Shown here in pieces: positions 1-6,087 of a DNA stretch of 6,087 nucleotides. The notes under the pieces are model-generated. The model saw only the letters and a list, made by a program, of their open reading frames with translations. It made no database searches and was not told where the DNA came from. How positions within the stretch are numbered: the stretch's first letter is position 1; each line of letters begins with the position of its first letter. The position numbers and the translations under genes are program-made. Source of the DNA: Pseudomonadota bacterium (GTDB taxonomy: Bacteria > Pseudomonadota > Alphaproteobacteria > Sphingomonadales > Sphingomonadaceae). The stretch is from positions 1 through 6,087 of the forward strand of contig JAEWJQ010000050.1 in the NCBI GenBank assembly GCA_023386515.1, read 5' to 3'.

Positions 1-182
1 GTGTAGAAGGGCTTGGCCGGCGGCATCTCGCCGAGCTTGCGGGGCTTCGCCTTGGGCGTGCCGAAGCCCACCTGCGAGGCCTGGGGGCGTTCGCACTGGC
101 GTGGCAGCGGTTTGGCAGGCTTGGCGGACTGCGCCAGGGCTGGTGGCGCCGCGAGCAGGATGATGGGGAGCAGAACGCGCAT
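1..182 (-). CDS. secreted protein of unknown function, N-terminal part only
   Basis: The first 60 codons of a minus-strand gene that continues beyond the left edge of the window. The start ATG (180-182) has an excellent Shine-Dalgarno sequence, AGGAGGT at 188-194, five bases upstream, so this start is well supported. The protein opens MRVLLPIILLAAPPALAQ, a short Sec signal peptide with probable cleavage after the ALA at about residue 17, followed by a Lys/Pro/Arg-rich stretch with one Cys (about residue 30) in RQCERPQ. There is no lipobox, so a soluble periplasmic or secreted protein is more likely than a lipoprotein. It starts 46 bp after the VWA gene stop and is co-directional, so it could be the last member of the same unit or be translated from it. 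I do not recognise the family, and the missing C-terminal part prevents a functional call. Confidence 0.75.
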   Translation of the reverse strand, partial: MRVLLPIILLAAPPALAQSAKPAKPLPRQCERPQASQVGFGTPKAKPRKLGEMPPAKPFY

Positions 183-187
183 CGAAG

Positions 188-194
188 ACCTCCT
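188..194 (-). promoter_or_regulatory. strong Shine-Dalgarno sequence of the left-edge secreted protein
   Basis: AGGAGGT on the minus strand, five bases before the ATG at 180-182. It is the strongest ribosome binding site in the window and fixes the start of a gene that is otherwise only a fragment here. Confidence 0.8.
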
Positions 195-228
195 GTGCCG
201 CGATCCTAACACGTCCGTTCCGGCCCGA

Positions 229-1407
229 CTAGCGTTTGCGGGTCAGCTCGCGCATCGCATCGTCGAGACCGGCGAGGTTCAGCGGATACATACGGTCGGT
301 CATCAGCCGCCGGATCAGCCCGATCGACGGCGTGTAACCCCATTGCGCCTCCGGGATCGGGTTGAGCCAGACCGCGGCCGGATAAGTGGCGGCGAGCCGC
401 TGCAGCCAAGTCGCCCCCGCCTCCTCGTTGAAATGCTCGACCGATCCACCCCGCTGGGTGATCTCATAGGGACTCATCGACGCGTCGCCGACGAAGACCA
501 GCTTGTAATCGTGGCCGAACTTATGGAGCAGATCGGCGGTCGCGGTGCGTTCCTGGAAGCGGCGGCGATTGTCCTTCCACACCCCTTCATAAGGGCAGTT
601 GTGGAAGTAGAAGAATTCGAGGTTCTTGAACTCCGCGGTCGCGGCGCTGAACAGCTCCTCGCAGAGCCGCACCCAAGGGTCCATCGAGCCGCCGACGTCG
701 AGGAACAGCAGCACCTTGACCGCGTTGCGCCGCTCGGGCCGCATGCGCACGTCGAGCCAGCCCTGGCGGGCGGTGCCTTGGATCGTGCCGTCGATGTCGA
801 GTTCGTCCGCCGCGCCCTCGCGCGCGAAGCGGCGCAGGCGGCGCAGTGCGACCTTGATGTTGCGGGTGCCGAGCTCGCGGGTGTTGTCGAGGTTGCGGAA
901 GTCGCGCTGTTCCCAGACCTTGACCGCGCGCTTGTGGACACTCTCGCCGCCGATGCGCACGCCTTCGGGATTGTAGCCGCTGTTGCCGAACGGGCTGGTG
1001 CCGCCGGTGCCGATCCATTTGTTGCCGCCCTGGTGGCGGCCCTCCTGCTCGGCGAGCCGCTGCTGCAGCGTCTCCATCAGCTGGTCCCACGAGCCGAGCG
1101 CCTCGATCCTGGCCATCTCCTCCGGGCTGAGATAGCGCTGCGCCACCGCCTTCAGCCAGTCGGCGGGCAGCTCGGCGGGGGCGGTGCCGTAGCTCGCCTC
1201 CAGGCCGCGGAAGACATGGGCGAAGACCTGATCGAAGCGATCGAGCAGCCCCTCGTCCTTCACATAGGTGGCGCGGGCGAGATAATAAAAGGCGTCGGGG
1301 GTGGGCTCGATCACCTCCGCCTCCAGCGCCTCGAGCAGCAGCAGATGCTCCTTGAGGCTCGCCGGGATGCCGGCGCTGCGCAGCGCGTCGAGGAAGGTGA
1401 GGAACAT
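229..1407 (-). CDS. VWA-domain protein, CoxE-like, partner of a MoxR ATPase
   Basis: A 392-aa cytoplasmic protein with no signal peptide or membrane segment. The N-terminal half (about residues 1-225) is the helical CoxE-type region, opening MFLTFLDALRSAGIP and containing a Gly-rich linker (about 127-156). The C-terminal von Willebrand A domain starts at VKVLLFLDVGGSMD (230-243). The metal-site motif reads D237-x-G239-x-S241, so the first Ser of the classical DxSxS is Gly; I recall DVGGSM as usual for this subfamily. A later acidic position lies in FVGDASMSPYE (D308). Proteins of this type (CoxE, NorD, ViaA) work with MoxR AAA+ ATPases in cofactor insertion or complex maturation, and the MoxR gene 4281-5129 is the obvious partner, although two genes intervene. 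The start ATG lacks a recognisable Shine-Dalgarno sequence, but no better in-frame start lies nearby and the opening residues look family-like. The gene begins 63 bp after the upstream hydrolase stop, so readthrough or coupling is possible. The client is unknown. Confidence 0.9.
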   Translation of the reverse strand: MFLTFLDALRSAGIPASLKEHLLLLEALEAEVIEPTPDAFYYLARATYVKDEGLLDRFDQVFAHVFRGLEASYGTAPAELPADWLKAVAQRYLSPEEMARIEALGSWDQLMETLQQRLAEQEGRHQGGNKWIGTGGTSPFGNSGYNPEGVRIGGESVHKRAVKVWEQRDFRNLDNTRELGTRNIKVALRRLRRFAREGAADELDIDGTIQGTARQGWLDVRMRPERRNAVKVLLFLDVGGSMDPWVRLCEELFSAATAEFKNLEFFYFHNCPYEGVWKDNRRRFQERTATADLLHKFGHDYKLVFVGDASMSPYEITQRGGSVEHFNEEAGATWLQRLAATYPAAVWLNPIPEAQWGYTPSIGLIRRLMTDRMYPLNLAGLDDAMRELTRKR

Positions 1408-1470
1408 GGCCGACGGTCTAGCGGCTTTGCCGATCGTCGCGCCAGCCCCGCCGCCGGATCGGCACGACCG

Positions 1471-3390
1471 CTATTTCGCCGCCACCACCGGCAGTTCGAT
1501 CGCGCTGCCGTGCGCGCCGCCGTAATCGACCGTGATCGTCGCCTTGCGGTAATCGCCCGGCGTGGCATTCATGATGCTCTTCACGAAGGTCTGCGGATTG
1601 CGGTCGTAGAGCGGGAACCAGCTCGACTGGAGCTGCACCATGATCCGGTGGCCCGGCAGGAAGACGTGATTGGCGTGCGGCAGGACGATACGGTAGCGCA
1701 ACGCCTGATTGGGCGCGATCGGCTTCGCGGTCGCAAAGCCCTCGCGATAGCGGCCGCGCAATATGTCCATCGCGACCGGCAGCTGATAGCCGCCCATCTC
1801 CGGCTTGTCGGTATGTTCGGCCGGATAGACGTCGATCAGCTTGGCGACGAAATCGCCGTCGCTGCCGGTGGTGCTGGCGAGCAGATCGACGACCGCCGCA
1901 CCGGAGATTGCCACCGGCCGGGTCAGCGCCGGGGTCTGCCAGACGAGCACGTCGGTACGGTCGGAGAAGGGGCGCTGGTCGTCGACCAGCCACTGCCGCC
2001 AGGTCGATCCGGTGGCGTAGGTCGGGCGGATCGGGCGCAGTCGATACGGGATTGGTTTGGCCGGATCGGAGACGTAGCTGTCGCGCCCGTTCGCCGTCGC
2101 CGCATTCCAGTCGAGCGCGCCGTTGCCGCCGAAATAGAGCTTGGTCATCGGCGCGGCGCAATTCGCGTCGCAGGCGAGCGGCCAGGTCGGCAGCGTCTGC
2201 CAGCGGTTGCTGCCCGTCTGGAAGGCGGTGACCGGCGCCAGCGTGTCGACGGCGCCGTCGGTCTTCAGATGTGCGTCGAGGAAGGGCAGAAGCACCTCGC
2301 GCCGGAACCACAGGCCGGTGTCCGAATCGAAGCGGATCGCGCCCAAAGTCGATCCGTCGCCGTTGGCGCCGCCATGCGCCCAGGGACCGAGGACGAGATG
2401 GTTGACGTGGTTCGGATCGACCTTGCTGACCGCGCGATAGGCGGCGACCGCTCCGTAAATATCCTCCTGGTCCCATTGCGAGGCGACCCACAGGGTCGGC
2501 ACGGTCTGCGGCTGCTTGGGCAAAATGTCCTCCAGCGCCTGCGCCTGCCAGAAAGCGTCGTAGGCGGGATGGGCGAGCATCCGGTTGACCCAGGGCAATT
2601 GCTGCAGGCCGTGACTGCGGACAAAGTCGCTCGCCGAGCCGGCGCGCAGGAAGACGTCGTAATCGTCATAGGCGTCGCGCCACAGGTCGCCGGCATTGCC
2701 CTTCGCCGCATCCTGCCCGTAATAATAATCGAAGCCGATCAGGCGGAAGGCGCCGCCGTGGAAATCGTCGTCACCCATCCAGGTGTTGATCACCGGGTTC
2801 ATCGGCACCGACGCCTTCAACGCGGGATGCGGCTTCACCAGCGCCATCGCCGCCATCATGCCGTCATAGCTGGTGCCGATGATGCCGACGCGACCGTTGC
2901 TGTTCTTCAGGTTCTTCACCAGCCAGTCGATCGTGTCATAGGCGTCGGTGCTGTGATCGACCTTGGTGCCGTTGAGCGGTCCGATCAGAGGGCGTTCGTT
3001 GACGTAATCGCCCTCCGAACCGTATTTGCCGCGCACGTCCTCGTAGACGCGGATGTAGCCGGCATCGAGCAGCATCGCATCGGAAGCGCGGACCGTCATC
3101 GCGCCGTGCGACGAGCTTTCCCGCTGCGTCGCGCTCTCCGCGCCATAGGGGGTGCGCTGCAGCACGATCGGTGCGTCGGTCAGCCCCTTGCGCTGGACGA
3201 TCACCGCGTGGAGCTTGGCTCCGTCGCGCATCGGAATGTCGACGCTGCGCCGCTCGAAATCGAACGCGCCGTCGACCGGCTTGAACGTCTTGGGAATGTC
3301 GGAGCCGAGTTGCTGCGCATGGCCGCCGGCCGCGAGCGCCGCGGCGAGCAGGGGGGCGGCGAGCAGGGACAGGGTTAGGGCGCGGCGCAT
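1471..3390 (-). CDS. exported CocE/NonD-family hydrolase, probable alpha-amino acid ester hydrolase
   Basis: A 639-aa alpha/beta-hydrolase of the CocE/NonD (S15-related) family. A signal peptide (MRRALTLSLLAAPLLAAALA, cleavage probably after GHA, residue 25) places it in the periplasm. Key residues, numbered from this start: nucleophile Ser174 in GIIGTSYDG, catalytic Asp307 in WDQEDIYG, and His339 in GPWAHGG; Tyr82 in RTPYGAE fits the oxyanion tyrosine. Asp208 in MGDDD plus Glu309 and Asp310 reproduce the carboxylate cluster that binds the substrate alpha-amino group in alpha-amino acid ester hydrolases (AEH). From memory these numbers match the Xanthomonas citri AEH almost exactly. AEH enzymes hydrolyse or transfer alpha-amino acyl groups on esters and beta-lactams such as ampicillin or cephalexin; their natural substrate is not established. 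A helical cap (about 190-300) and a C-terminal jelly-roll region (about 430-639) fit the family length. A CxxxC pair (Cys407, Cys411) could form a disulfide. The ATG at 3388-3390 is preferred to the TTG six bases upstream because AGGA lies seven bases before the ATG but only one base before the TTG. Confidence 0.9.
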   Translation of the reverse strand: MRRALTLSLLAAPLLAAALAAGGHAQQLGSDIPKTFKPVDGAFDFERRSVDIPMRDGAKLHAVIVQRKGLTDAPIVLQRTPYGAESATQRESSSHGAMTVRASDAMLLDAGYIRVYEDVRGKYGSEGDYVNERPLIGPLNGTKVDHSTDAYDTIDWLVKNLKNSNGRVGIIGTSYDGMMAAMALVKPHPALKASVPMNPVINTWMGDDDFHGGAFRLIGFDYYYGQDAAKGNAGDLWRDAYDDYDVFLRAGSASDFVRSHGLQQLPWVNRMLAHPAYDAFWQAQALEDILPKQPQTVPTLWVASQWDQEDIYGAVAAYRAVSKVDPNHVNHLVLGPWAHGGANGDGSTLGAIRFDSDTGLWFRREVLLPFLDAHLKTDGAVDTLAPVTAFQTGSNRWQTLPTWPLACDANCAAPMTKLYFGGNGALDWNAATANGRDSYVSDPAKPIPYRLRPIRPTYATGSTWRQWLVDDQRPFSDRTDVLVWQTPALTRPVAISGAAVVDLLASTTGSDGDFVAKLIDVYPAEHTDKPEMGGYQLPVAMDILRGRYREGFATAKPIAPNQALRYRIVLPHANHVFLPGHRIMVQLQSSWFPLYDRNPQTFVKSIMNATPGDYRKATITVDYGGAHGSAIELPVVAAK

Positions 3391-3497
3391 CGGCAAATCC
3401 TGTAAGCTTTTGTTGCTACAGGGATGACACAGGCGCGACGGGCGTGGAAGCGGCTAATCCACGTGGGTCCAAACCGCCCGCCGTGGCACGGGAAGGT
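3391..3497. other. 107-bp gap between the CHAP and hydrolase genes
   Basis: Contains the inverted repeat at 3399-3422 and a small 8-bp palindrome, CCACGTGG (3459-3466). A short dyad at 3481-3491 (CCGTG/CACGG) follows the CHAP stop but has no T-run, so no intrinsic terminator is evident. I could not find a convincing -35/-10 pair for the hydrolase gene. Confidence 0.6.
3399..3422 (-). promoter_or_regulatory. inverted repeat overlapping the hydrolase ribosome binding site
   Basis: On the minus strand, CCTGTA - 12 bases - TACAGG, a perfect 6-bp inverted repeat ending in the Shine-Dalgarno sequence (AGGA, 3398-3401) of the hydrolase gene; the ATG follows seven bases later. In RNA it could form a hairpin that hides the AGG of the ribosome binding site. 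In DNA the 18-bp centre-to-centre arm spacing would suit a dimeric repressor. The symmetry is visible directly; any regulatory role is inference, and a 6-bp repeat can arise by chance. Confidence 0.4.
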
Positions 3498-4079
3498 TCA
3501 GCGACGGCCGGCACCTGGGACATAAGCGTCGATCAGGGCACCGACATAGTCGGGATTGCGCGCCGACAGGCCGGCGGCGGCCCGGCCTTCGCCATAGATG
3601 AAGCCCTTGATCGCGTAGATGCTGCTGCCCAGCCCGTCGTTGTCGCGGAACCAGACCTTCACCTCGCTCCAGTCGTTGCGCGGCGAGACGTCGTACAGCG
3701 TGACGTCCTGTTCGGTATGGCCGCGCTCGCCATTCTGCCGCGACCAATTGGCGTGGGTGAGCATCAGCACGCGACGCTCGACGATGCGGCTGACCACCGC
3801 GACATGGCCGAGCGGCAGCCGCGCCGTCTTGGCGAAGACGATGACCGATCCGACCGCGGGGCGATGACCGCGCTCGTAGCGGCCCTCCGCCTGGTCCCAC
3901 CAGGTCCAGGCATCGCCGTAGATCTGGATGCCGGAGGCGGCGCGGGCGAAGGGTACGCATTGACCGACATAGTCGAGCAAGCTGCTCGCGGTCGCGGCGG
4001 GCATGGTCGCCAGCGCCACGATCGCCGCCACGGCCGACACGCCGCATTTGGGAAGGATGCCCCACATGACGCCCGGCAT
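3498..4079 (-). CDS. exported CHAP-domain cysteine amidase/peptidase
   Basis: A 193-aa protein with an N-terminal signal peptide (hydrophobic stretch about residues 13-26, probable cleavage after ATA near residue 31) followed by one compact CHAP domain. The catalytic Cys is C41 in GQCVPFARAASG, the His is H92 in LGHVAVVSRIV, and the polar third position is probably N111 in THANW. The conserved IYGDAWTWW block lies at 53-61. CHAP enzymes (NlpC/P60-related fold) cleave peptidoglycan amide bonds, either the glycan-stem amide or peptide cross-links, so a periplasmic wall-remodelling role is likely; the exact bond cannot be read from sequence. Short single-domain CHAP proteins like this are, as I recall, common in Sphingomonadales. 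The start is uncertain: ATG at 4077-4079 and ATG at 4065-4067 both leave an intact signal peptide and neither has a clear Shine-Dalgarno sequence. The 201-bp gap upstream, with a possible promoter, suggests it may start its own unit that continues into the hydrolase gene 107 bp downstream. Confidence 0.88.
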   Translation of the reverse strand: MPGVMWGILPKCGVSAVAAIVALATMPAATASSLLDYVGQCVPFARAASGIQIYGDAWTWWDQAEGRYERGHRPAVGSVIVFAKTARLPLGHVAVVSRIVERRVLMLTHANWSRQNGERGHTEQDVTLYDVSPRNDWSEVKVWFRDNDGLGSSIYAIKGFIYGEGRAAAGLSARNPDYVGALIDAYVPGAGRR

Positions 4080-4113
4080 AGCCCGGCGGAGGTGACTGGC
4101 CGGTTGGCAGTTA

Positions 4114-4141
4114 TGGTTAACGCGGGACGAGGGCGGATCAA
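4114..4141 (-). promoter_or_regulatory. possible promoter of the CHAP gene
   Basis: On the minus strand TTGATC (4136-4141) is followed after 16 bases by TAACCA (4114-4119), a moderate match to a sigma-70-type -35/-10 pair, which would give a leader of roughly 25-30 bases before the ATG at 4079. The -10 side overlaps TTAACCAT (4113-4120), which resembles the half-site bound by the alphaproteobacterial cell-cycle regulator CtrA. This is pattern matching only; GC-rich intergenic DNA yields many weak promoter matches. Confidence 0.3.
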
Positions 4142-4173
4142 TGGCGGCCGATACCCAGCGTCTTGCGTCAGAG

Positions 4174-4193
4174 ACGTTACGAAAGCGTAATGG
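4174..4193. repeat. small hairpin, TTACG-AAAG-CGTAA
   Basis: Plus strand TTACG (4177-4181), a four-base spacer, then CGTAA (4186-4190). The stem extends by a G-T wobble and a C-G pair on the flanks. It lies in the gap between the MoxR and CHAP genes and has no T-run. Function unknown. Confidence 0.35.
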
Positions 4194-4209
4194 AACCGGC
4201 GGCGTTTGG

Positions 4210-4229
4210 CGGGAAGGTAAAACTTCCCG
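4210..4229. repeat. perfect 7-bp hairpin downstream of the MoxR gene
   Basis: CGGGAAG (4210-4216), loop GTAAAA, CTTCCCG (4223-4229). It starts 51 bases past the MoxR stop codon. The stem is stable enough to act as a weak transcription terminator or an mRNA 3'-end stabiliser for the MoxR transcript, but no T-run follows on either strand, so a classical intrinsic terminator is not supported. Confidence 0.4.
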
Positions 4230-4280
4230 GCGGAATGCCGCGCGGCTGCCGCACGATCACTACGCCGCCACGCCTGCTGG

Positions 4281-5129
<849 letters not shown>

Positions 5130-5135
5130 GCCCGG

Positions 5136-5140
5136 TCCTT
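5136..5140 (-). promoter_or_regulatory. Shine-Dalgarno sequence deciding the MoxR start
   Basis: AAGGA on the minus strand, six bases before the ATG at 5127-5129. It supports the short MoxR start over the upstream open extension. Confidence 0.65.
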
Positions 5141-5188
5141 CTGGAAGATCGGGTATGGCGATAGGCGCGATAGCGGGACGACGCAAAT

Positions 5189-5204
5189 GCCGTCGGCCGA
5201 CGGC
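5189..5204. repeat. 16-bp perfect palindrome between the 219-aa gene and MoxR
   Basis: GCCGTCGGCCGACGGC is its own reverse complement, with six-base arms usable around a GGCC loop. It begins one base after the TAA stop (5206-5208) of the 219-aa gene and about 60 bases before the MoxR start. On the minus strand it is followed only by ATTT, so it could be a weak terminator, an attenuator in front of MoxR, or a protein-binding site. High GC content makes such palindromes less surprising. Confidence 0.45.
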
Positions 5205-5205
5205 T

Positions 5206-5865
5206 TTAGCCCTCGCGGGCGCTGGCGCGGGCCTCCAGCAAATCCCACAGCGCGCGGTGCTGCGCGAACACTTGCTGCGCGCCGAAGCAGACGGCGCGCT
5301 CGGTCGCCGCCGAGGCGCCGAGTTCGGCGATCCGCGCGGCGGTGACGGTTTCCGGCGGGAAGCCGAGGGCCGGCGCCTCGATGCCGAAGCGGGTCGCGGC
5401 ATGATCCAGCAGCGCGCGGATCACCGCCCAATCGACGACGAGCGCAGCGACCGCCCCGGTGGCGCAGCCGCGCCGTTCGGACCGGGCGAGCATTTCGATG
5501 GCGTGGCGGCTGGTGAGCAAAGCGGTTTCGCTTTCCGCCTGACCGGGGGTCGAGGGCAGGGGGCCGGCGGCGGCGGCGAGATGCGCGATATAGCTGCGCT
5601 CGCCGACGAAGGCCTGCGCGATCGACTCGAGCCAGTCGCAGGCATCGGGCTGCGCACAGGCGCTGCGCGCGTCGGCGGCGAGACCGGGATGGTGGCCGTG
5701 CACCGCACAGAGTGCGTGCACCGCATCCGACAGGTCGCGCGCGGGCGGCGATTGTCCCAGCAAATGGGTTACATACGGATGACAGGCGCTGCCATCGGTT
5801 TCGGACAGGCGGAGGACGGCTGTCCAAGCGCTCGTGTGCCAGGCCGTTCGTGCCGTGTCCAACAT
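5206..5865 (-). CDS. conserved-looking hypothetical protein, 219 aa
   Basis: A 219-aa, Ala-rich, predicted mostly helical protein that I cannot assign to a function. It has no signal peptide. The best hydrophobic stretch (GAVAALVVDWAVIRALL, about 137-153) contains Asp, Trp and Arg and reads as a buried helix rather than a membrane span. Visible landmarks are HLLGQSPPARDLSDAVHAL (34-52), GPLPSTPGQAESE (101-113), and HAIEMLARSERRGCATGA (121-138), with Cys at 28, 53, 70, 76, 134 and 193. Their mix of specific, non-repetitive residues suggests a real family, and I loosely associate it with uncharacterised sphingomonad proteins. The ATG at 5863-5865 has only a weak GGGG upstream; the frame stays open to 6078, but that extension crosses the intergenic region and looks non-coding. 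It is the first minus-strand gene of the cluster, 76 bp before MoxR, and divergent from the gene at 6045. Confidence 0.75.
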   Translation of the reverse strand: MLDTARTAWHTSAWTAVLRLSETDGSACHPYVTHLLGQSPPARDLSDAVHALCAVHGHHPGLAADARSACAQPDACDWLESIAQAFVGERSYIAHLAAAAGPLPSTPGQAESETALLTSRHAIEMLARSERRGCATGAVAALVVDWAVIRALLDHAATRFGIEAPALGFPPETVTAARIAELGASAATERAVCFGAQQVFAQHRALWDLLEARASAREG

Positions 5866-6044
5866 GCTACCCCGATGCGAGCATTGCGGCGGGCACCGTT
5901 GCCCGACACGCCGCTTGTCGACTTCCGACCTATACGAAGCAAGTAAAGACGCGGTTGATGACGCGCTAACCAAAGCCCAAGAAAGCTTTACGGCGGCGAG
6001 CCGTGGCGTATGAACGCCGTCACGAGGGGGTGAGGGCGATAGGG
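5866..6044. other. 179-bp divergent intergenic region
   Basis: This region must hold the promoters of the 219-aa gene (minus) and the gene starting at 6045 (plus). It is less GC-rich than its surroundings around 5930-5990. It contains a hexamer direct repeat GACGCG at 5948-5953 and 5960-5965 (12-bp period), a short dyad CGACA/TGTCG (5904-5908 and 5916-5920), and AAAGCTTT (5982-5989). No convincing minus-strand promoter was found by eye. Confidence 0.55.
5987..6014 (+). promoter_or_regulatory. possible promoter of the right-edge gene
   Basis: TTTACG (5987-5992) and TATGAA (6009-6014) with a 16-base spacer, each matching four of six sigma-70 consensus positions. Transcription would start near 6021, just upstream of the Shine-Dalgarno sequence at 6032-6036. 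Position is sensible; sequence match is only moderate. Confidence 0.3.
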
Positions 6045-6087
6045 ATGCGGGCATGGTTGGTGGGACTGGCATGGGCAACGGCGGGGC
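6045..6087 (+). CDS. start of an exported or membrane protein, N-terminus only
   Basis: Fourteen codons of a plus-strand gene that continues past the right edge. ATG at 6045-6047 follows GAGGG (6032-6036) with an eight-base spacer. The translation MRAWLVGLAWATAG is a positively charged residue followed by a hydrophobic core, typical of the beginning of a Sec signal peptide or first membrane segment. An in-frame GTG at 6030-6032 would add five residues but has no properly spaced ribosome binding site. It is divergent from the 219-aa gene, sharing the 179-bp intergenic region. The function cannot be told. Confidence 0.55.
   Translation, partial: MRAWLVGLAWATAG

Noticed and set aside
13..3378. 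A 1121-codon open frame on the plus strand opposite the VWA and hydrolase genes.
   Set aside because: It is in codon register with both minus-strand genes, so it stays open simply because they avoid TTA, CTA and TCA codons. Its translation is Arg/Ala/Asp/His/Val-rich without family motifs, while the minus-strand products have clear motifs and signal sequences.
3394..3396. TTG start for the hydrolase, adding two residues.
   Set aside because: It lies only one base from the AGGA sequence, too close; the ATG at 3388-3390 has a seven-base spacer.
3481..3491. Short dyad CCGTG/CACGG as a terminator after the CHAP gene.
   Set aside because: The loop is a single base, or three with a shorter stem, and no T-run follows.
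3444..4190. A 248-codon plus-strand open frame opposite the CHAP gene.
   Set aside because: Same register effect; the minus strand encodes a signal peptide and an intact CHAP catalytic set.
5130..5402. N-terminal extension of MoxR by 91 codons.
   Set aside because: The extension is Arg/Pro/Ser-rich, overlaps the 219-aa gene on the same strand in another frame, and the internal ATG has a well-placed AAGGA and a family-typical length.
6010..6033. A seven-codon open frame (MNAVTRG) ahead of the right-edge gene, as a leader peptide.
   Set aside because: No ribosome binding site and no regulatory codon run; its ATG overlaps the possible -10 element, so it would not even be transcribed from that promoter.
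5866..6078. N-terminal extension of the 219-aa protein by 71 codons.
   Set aside because: It would consume the whole divergent intergenic region, including the promoter space and the start of the plus-strand gene, and its composition does not resemble the rest of the protein.

Overview
The window is GC-rich (roughly two-thirds G+C by eye) and densely coding. Nearly all of it is transcribed from the minus strand. Codon choice strongly avoids TTA, CTA and TCA. The CHAP-domain protein (with its CVPFAR / IYGDAWTWW / GHVAVVSRI / HANW blocks) and the 219-aa protein resemble proteins I associate with Sphingomonadales, so a sphingomonad-like alphaproteobacterium is the best guess. That assignment is from memory of these families, not from a search.

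Layout in the direction of transcription (right to left): a short fragment of a divergent plus-strand gene with a signal-peptide-like start (6045-6087); a 179-bp intergenic region; an unrecognised 219-aa protein (5206-5865); a MoxR-type AAA+ ATPase (4281-5129); a 201-bp gap with two small hairpins and a possible promoter; an exported CHAP-domain cysteine amidase/peptidase (3498-4079); an exported CocE/NonD-type serine hydrolase with the complete residue set of alpha-amino acid ester hydrolases (1471-3390); a CoxE-like VWA-domain protein (229-1407); and the first 60 codons of a secreted protein that runs off the left edge (1-182). Gaps between the minus-strand genes are 76, 201, 107, 63 and 46 bp, so they may form one to three transcription units.

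The central theme is a MoxR AAA+ ATPase and a VWA protein, the two halves of the CoxD/CoxE, NorQ/NorD and RavA/ViaA type of maturation or chaperone pair. Here they are separated by two genes for exported enzymes, a peptidoglycan-type amidase and an alpha-amino-ester/beta-lactam-type acylase, and are followed by another exported protein. No molybdenum hydroxylase, nitric oxide reductase or other usual client is visible. The best candidate for something new is therefore the cluster itself: a MoxR-VWA pair interleaved with cell-envelope hydrolases. A second point of interest is an inverted repeat covering the ribosome binding site of the hydrolase gene. I see no mobile elements, CRISPR arrays, tRNAs or rRNAs.
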